A stretch of 64,000 bases of DNA from the NCBI RefSeq assembly GCF_041146795.1, contig NC_135188.1:2944419-3008418 (forward strand), written 5' to 3'. Below, one piece after another: positions 60,298 to 64,000 of the stretch; positions within the stretch are counted from its first letter, which is position 1; every line of letters begins with the position of its first letter. Made by a program: the position numbers and the translations under genes. The notes below the pieces were generated by a model. It ran no database searches. It was not told the DNA's origin and saw only the letters and a program-made list of their open reading frames with translations. Source of the stretch: Maylandia zebra (lineage: Eukaryota > Chordata > Actinopteri > Cichliformes > Cichlidae).

Positions 60298-63200
60298 CTG
60301 GAAACAGAAGAGGGATGTGGGAACAGTGTGTGACGCAGGAATCCAAGATTACGAGTGGAAAACAGTGGAAATCAGTAATATATGCAAATATATTTAGTAA
60401 AGTGTCCCCAGGGGGAATATGAAATTAGCTTCACCTCACAGAGAGAAAGAATGCATAGTGTGTGTTGACAATGTAATTGCTATTGTATGGTAACGGAGTT
60501 TTAGCTCAGTACTTTACTTCCAGAGACGAGTAAGTGTCATCTGTGTTTTCAGAGAACCTGCAGTGGAGCTCTACTGACTTCCTGATGAGACTCTGAATGC
60601 CTCTCAGGGTTAACTGACCCGCAGCCACAGAGACCGTTATTTGAAGTTTCCACTCTCACTTCAGCAGCCTTAGTCTGCTAGTTTAAAACTGCATCTCAGA
60701 GTCTTTCTCCCTCTGAGTCTTTATTCACCGTCTCAGTGTTTCCCAAATAACAAGCTTCCTCCCCCCCGCCCCGACTTCCTTTTAAAAAATGCTGTCCATC
60801 CAGCCTGTTTTCAGAACCTCTTAGTGCCAGCCTCAGCCATGAATGAAGCCAAGTTTAATCTACCGTGCCCAGCAGTACCATACATGCATAACCTCCCCTT
60901 TATACCATATGGTAATGAAATTGACTTGAGACCCTCATCTCCTCTGGATTTCAAAGCCAAGGTCAAAGGAGGCCTAAACTCAGAGAAGTGCAGTGTTTCC
61001 TCTGTGTGCTTCTTTGAACAAGTGAACTGTCCTTGTTTTGTATGCAGCATGGTTACACGGTTGTTTACAGGCACTACTGCTCTTCAGCCTCCAAACACTA
61101 CTTCACAATTACCAAGCAGGCAGTAAGATGTACGCCACTGATGTACAGACATAATACACAACGTGGAGGAACCCATGGAGACAGGGAGAGTAGCTTAAAT
61201 AGACAGTAATGTGTTTACAGTGAGTGAAGTAAACTGAATGCATTTTTAAGGAAACAAGCAAAACTATTTAGACTGTATGCTTAGCTCAGACTCTGAGATT
61301 TAGACTCTGCTGTTTAATTTAAGCTTGGATTGCAAAGGATTTAGGACTGTTTTCAAGTACAGTAAGTAGATCATTTTTATAGCCCTGCATTAATAACTGC
61401 GGTAAAGCTCGCAATCTGTCTTAGCAGCGGTGGTAGCTAGCTGAAAACAGAGGGCAGGAAATCTCTTCTGTCCCAGCAAGGCAGCCTATACTCATTGTTT
61501 GCGGTTTTAAAACGACTTTATTATCATCTCTTTGATCTGACCTGCACTAAGACTGCAGATAATTGCGAACACAAAACGTGATTTAGCCACTCAAAACCTG
61601 GACGTGCTTTTAAAGATGGCTTTACCGTATCTGGTTTCACATCCAAGATCAATACTTTGATTATGGAGTGATAGAAACTGTTACAATTTGTAACAATTTT
61701 CTGGCATTTTATAGATGAGACAATGAATTCAGAGAGTGACTTGACTGAGAGATTTATCTGATGATTTAAATAGACACTTGGCACTTGTGAAATATTTTGA
61801 GGTGTAAACCATTTTCTGGAAGCACTGCAATTATTTTTTGGAGATAAGAGAGGAACAAAGGCAACTGAAGTGGGCACAGTTCTCCCAAGTGAACACAGCG
61901 ACAGTTTTACACTGACAGTGGGTATGCGGTGTACACAGACAACCTGCTACACTACCAGCAAAACAGTTGCTGAGATTGTGCATGTTATTAACAAAGGGAG
62001 GCAAGAGAGTATCGTTTCATTTAATTCAAAAAAGAGCTGTCAGTGTTGCTATGGCAATTATTGAATCCCTCTCTATCCTCCAGCTGGTAAATAAGTTAGC
62101 TATCACTCAGTCACACATCCTGTTTGATGAACTGGGAAGATATGAGGGCTGGGAGTCTTAAGCTGAAATCGCTTCATCGTCACACTGACTGTTACTGTAG
62201 GTCTGTTGTGATTTTCATTCCCCTCATATGGAAACAACTGCAATTAAAAAAACAAAGAAGGACACAGTGCAAACACAGCGACTCGGCGCTAAAAGAAAGC
62301 GACCCTTGAAACGTGCTACGGTCAGTGTTTAAGGGAAGCTGACAAAGTGAGCAGAGTGAAAACAATTCTGCTTCGTTCTCTTATCTCAGGAAAACATAAT
62401 TAAACAAAATCTATTTGGCTTCCAAACTGGGCTCAATCCCAAGCTTTAGCTCTCTTCAGATGCCTCTTACACATACGTTCACACGAACCAACACTTTTCT
62501 CTGCTTGTGGACTCTGTTTGCACGCAGTACTGCTTAGCAAGAAAAAAAGTCAGTACTGGAACCTTTGTCAGTGCTACGGGAAACTTGTGTCAGTATTATA
62601 TTTGCAAGGCTGATACTCTGCAGGAGCCAAGGTGACACAGATGGCAGAAGTGCCACAGAATAGCGTGGGTGCCATTGTGGTGTGAATCTGCCAGACTGTC
62701 CCTCCTTTGTAACAGACATTTACAGGAAGGAGGGCAGATCTTCACACAAAAGGGATATTTCACATGGTCATGAGAGCCATTAGGGACAAATTTCCAAGTG
62801 AACAGTATTCCTGACAAACATTAGGCCCAGTTCGGGCGAAGAGAAAGAATCGGAAGCAAAGTTTAACGGCACACTTATTGAAGGGGTAATTATAGAAAGG
62901 ACTACATTAGAGTGGTGGAGATGTGACAATGACTGGATCTTTGACTCTTATAGGCAAATAAAATTAGCACTACAGCAAGCCCACTCCTGTGTAGCTTGCA
63001 GAGGACTGCTCAATCAACAGATATGGTTACTTCATTTAGGCTTTGAGCTTACATGAAAACAAGGCGACCACAGAGTTGGTTCTCTTCCAGTTCTCATTAA
63101 GAAAAGCCTTTGGGCCACAGAAACATCAAAGTATCCTTGGTGCCTTCACCCACCAGTAGCGGAGAAATGGGCTGGAGAGGGTGGGATAAAGAGGCACAGG

Positions 63201-64000
63201 AGAACTGGAACATGCCTCCGCAGCAGCGTGCCAGTCTGACGTTGGACATAAAAGAAGTAAAAACCTACATTATCTCTGAAAATGACTAATTCAAGAAAAG
63301 CCTACAGTGACACCCTCAAGGAGTTTTGCTTCATTGCAAAATCCCACCTGTCATTGTAATAAAAAAACGTTTTCTTACAATCTAATTTATCAGGTTGAGG
63401 AAGGATAAAGATACTACTAATATCAAATCTTTTTCATCAGATTTACAGCCACGTGAAGAAGAAAGTATGGCCTTTTTACATGTTTATGTATCAGGACGTA
63501 ATAAAAAGAATCTTGTTCTTGCAGGTTATATAATCAAGTAAGTACAACCTCTGATGAATAACAACAAATTACATTTTTATTTACTTAACCCGTAAAGGCC
63601 CCCCCCCACACTTTAAAGCGTCTTGCTTTAAAATGACATGCCCAACGTGACCTGACTTTTTCTCTGCAATTACAAACTCTGTGTAAAATATCTTGGTGTC
63701 AAAATAAAGCTAGCACTTCATCACAGGTGTAAGCATCACAGCAGATGCCACTGTGTCAAACTAACTGAGGATAAAACAGAAAAATATAAAGGAGTTTTTC
63801 CTGGTCTGGTCTTTTATAGCACATGACACCCTTGAAAATGTGCTGCGGCAGATCAAAAAATAATTGTCTTATAACAATATGAATCAACATATGGACAAAG
63901 CTTGATGCTGCTGAAATGAAGCAGAGAAAGTTGCTCAGGCTTTATTAGAAACACAGCTTTGCAAAATTTGGCATAATTTGTGAAAGTCAACATTTCTTTG
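60298..64000 (-). other. slc44a5 upstream intron, no exon found
   Basis: 3.7 kb upstream of the TM1 exon. I looked for the N-terminal CTL segment (usually ending DPxFKGP..NR) on the minus strand and did not find it. No gene-like frame, tRNA or clear repeat was supported. A short C run lies at 63600-63608. Confidence 0.5.

Noticed and set aside
1..64000. CRISPR arrays, prophage, bacterial operons
   Set aside because: The window is intron-rich vertebrate DNA; no regularly spaced repeats beyond microsatellites and transposons.

Overview
This window is vertebrate nuclear DNA, almost certainly from a teleost fish. It carries intron-rich genes in the same order as human chromosome 1p31 (TNNI3K, ERICH3, LHX8, SLC44A5). 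The introns and spacers are full of fish-type repeats: Tc1-like relics, tRNA-derived SINEs, a Rex3/RTE-like LINE end with a GATG tail, a CR1/L2-type LINE, hAT and piggyBac-like MITEs. The species cannot be named from this sequence. There is no bacterial, viral or CRISPR content.

Layout. 138-4172 (+) holds the last five coding exons of tnni3k. 5364-21414 (-) is a complete 14-exon erich3 (about 1731 aa) with a 3.2-kb glutamate-rich last exon. The two genes converge. Erich3 intron 5 holds a nearly intact LINE. 21.4-31.7 kb is a spacer with LINE, SINE and Tc1 debris and one isolated coding-like exon. 31734-37262 (+) is a complete 9-exon lhx8 (364 aa: two LIM domains and a homeodomain). 37.3-40.4 kb is a gene-poor spacer. 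40405-60297 (-) is slc44a5, a choline-transporter-like membrane protein, missing only its N-terminal exon(s), which must lie beyond 64000. It has two alternative last exons. 60298-64000 shows no exon.

The genes are linked by conserved synteny, not by a shared pathway: a cardiac kinase, a ciliary/vesicular Glu-rich protein, a forebrain/germline/tooth LIM-homeobox factor and a transporter.

The most unusual structure is a nest of transposons in slc44a5 intron 42243-46730. A hAT element (42829-46380, 8-bp target duplication, 17-bp ends) contains a small hAT MITE (43278-43413) and a separate 2.56-kb element (43763-46323). The latter has 32-bp inverted ends, a 4-bp ACAT duplication and about nine CCCTGTTAC-type motifs around one 266-codon open reading frame. 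That frame has a basic N-terminus, a Cys cluster and a barrel-like C-terminus, with no recognisable transposase. Other points of interest are an inverted degenerate copy of erich3 exon 10, two orphan coding-like exons, an X-box-like site upstream of erich3, and the duplicated last exons of slc44a5.
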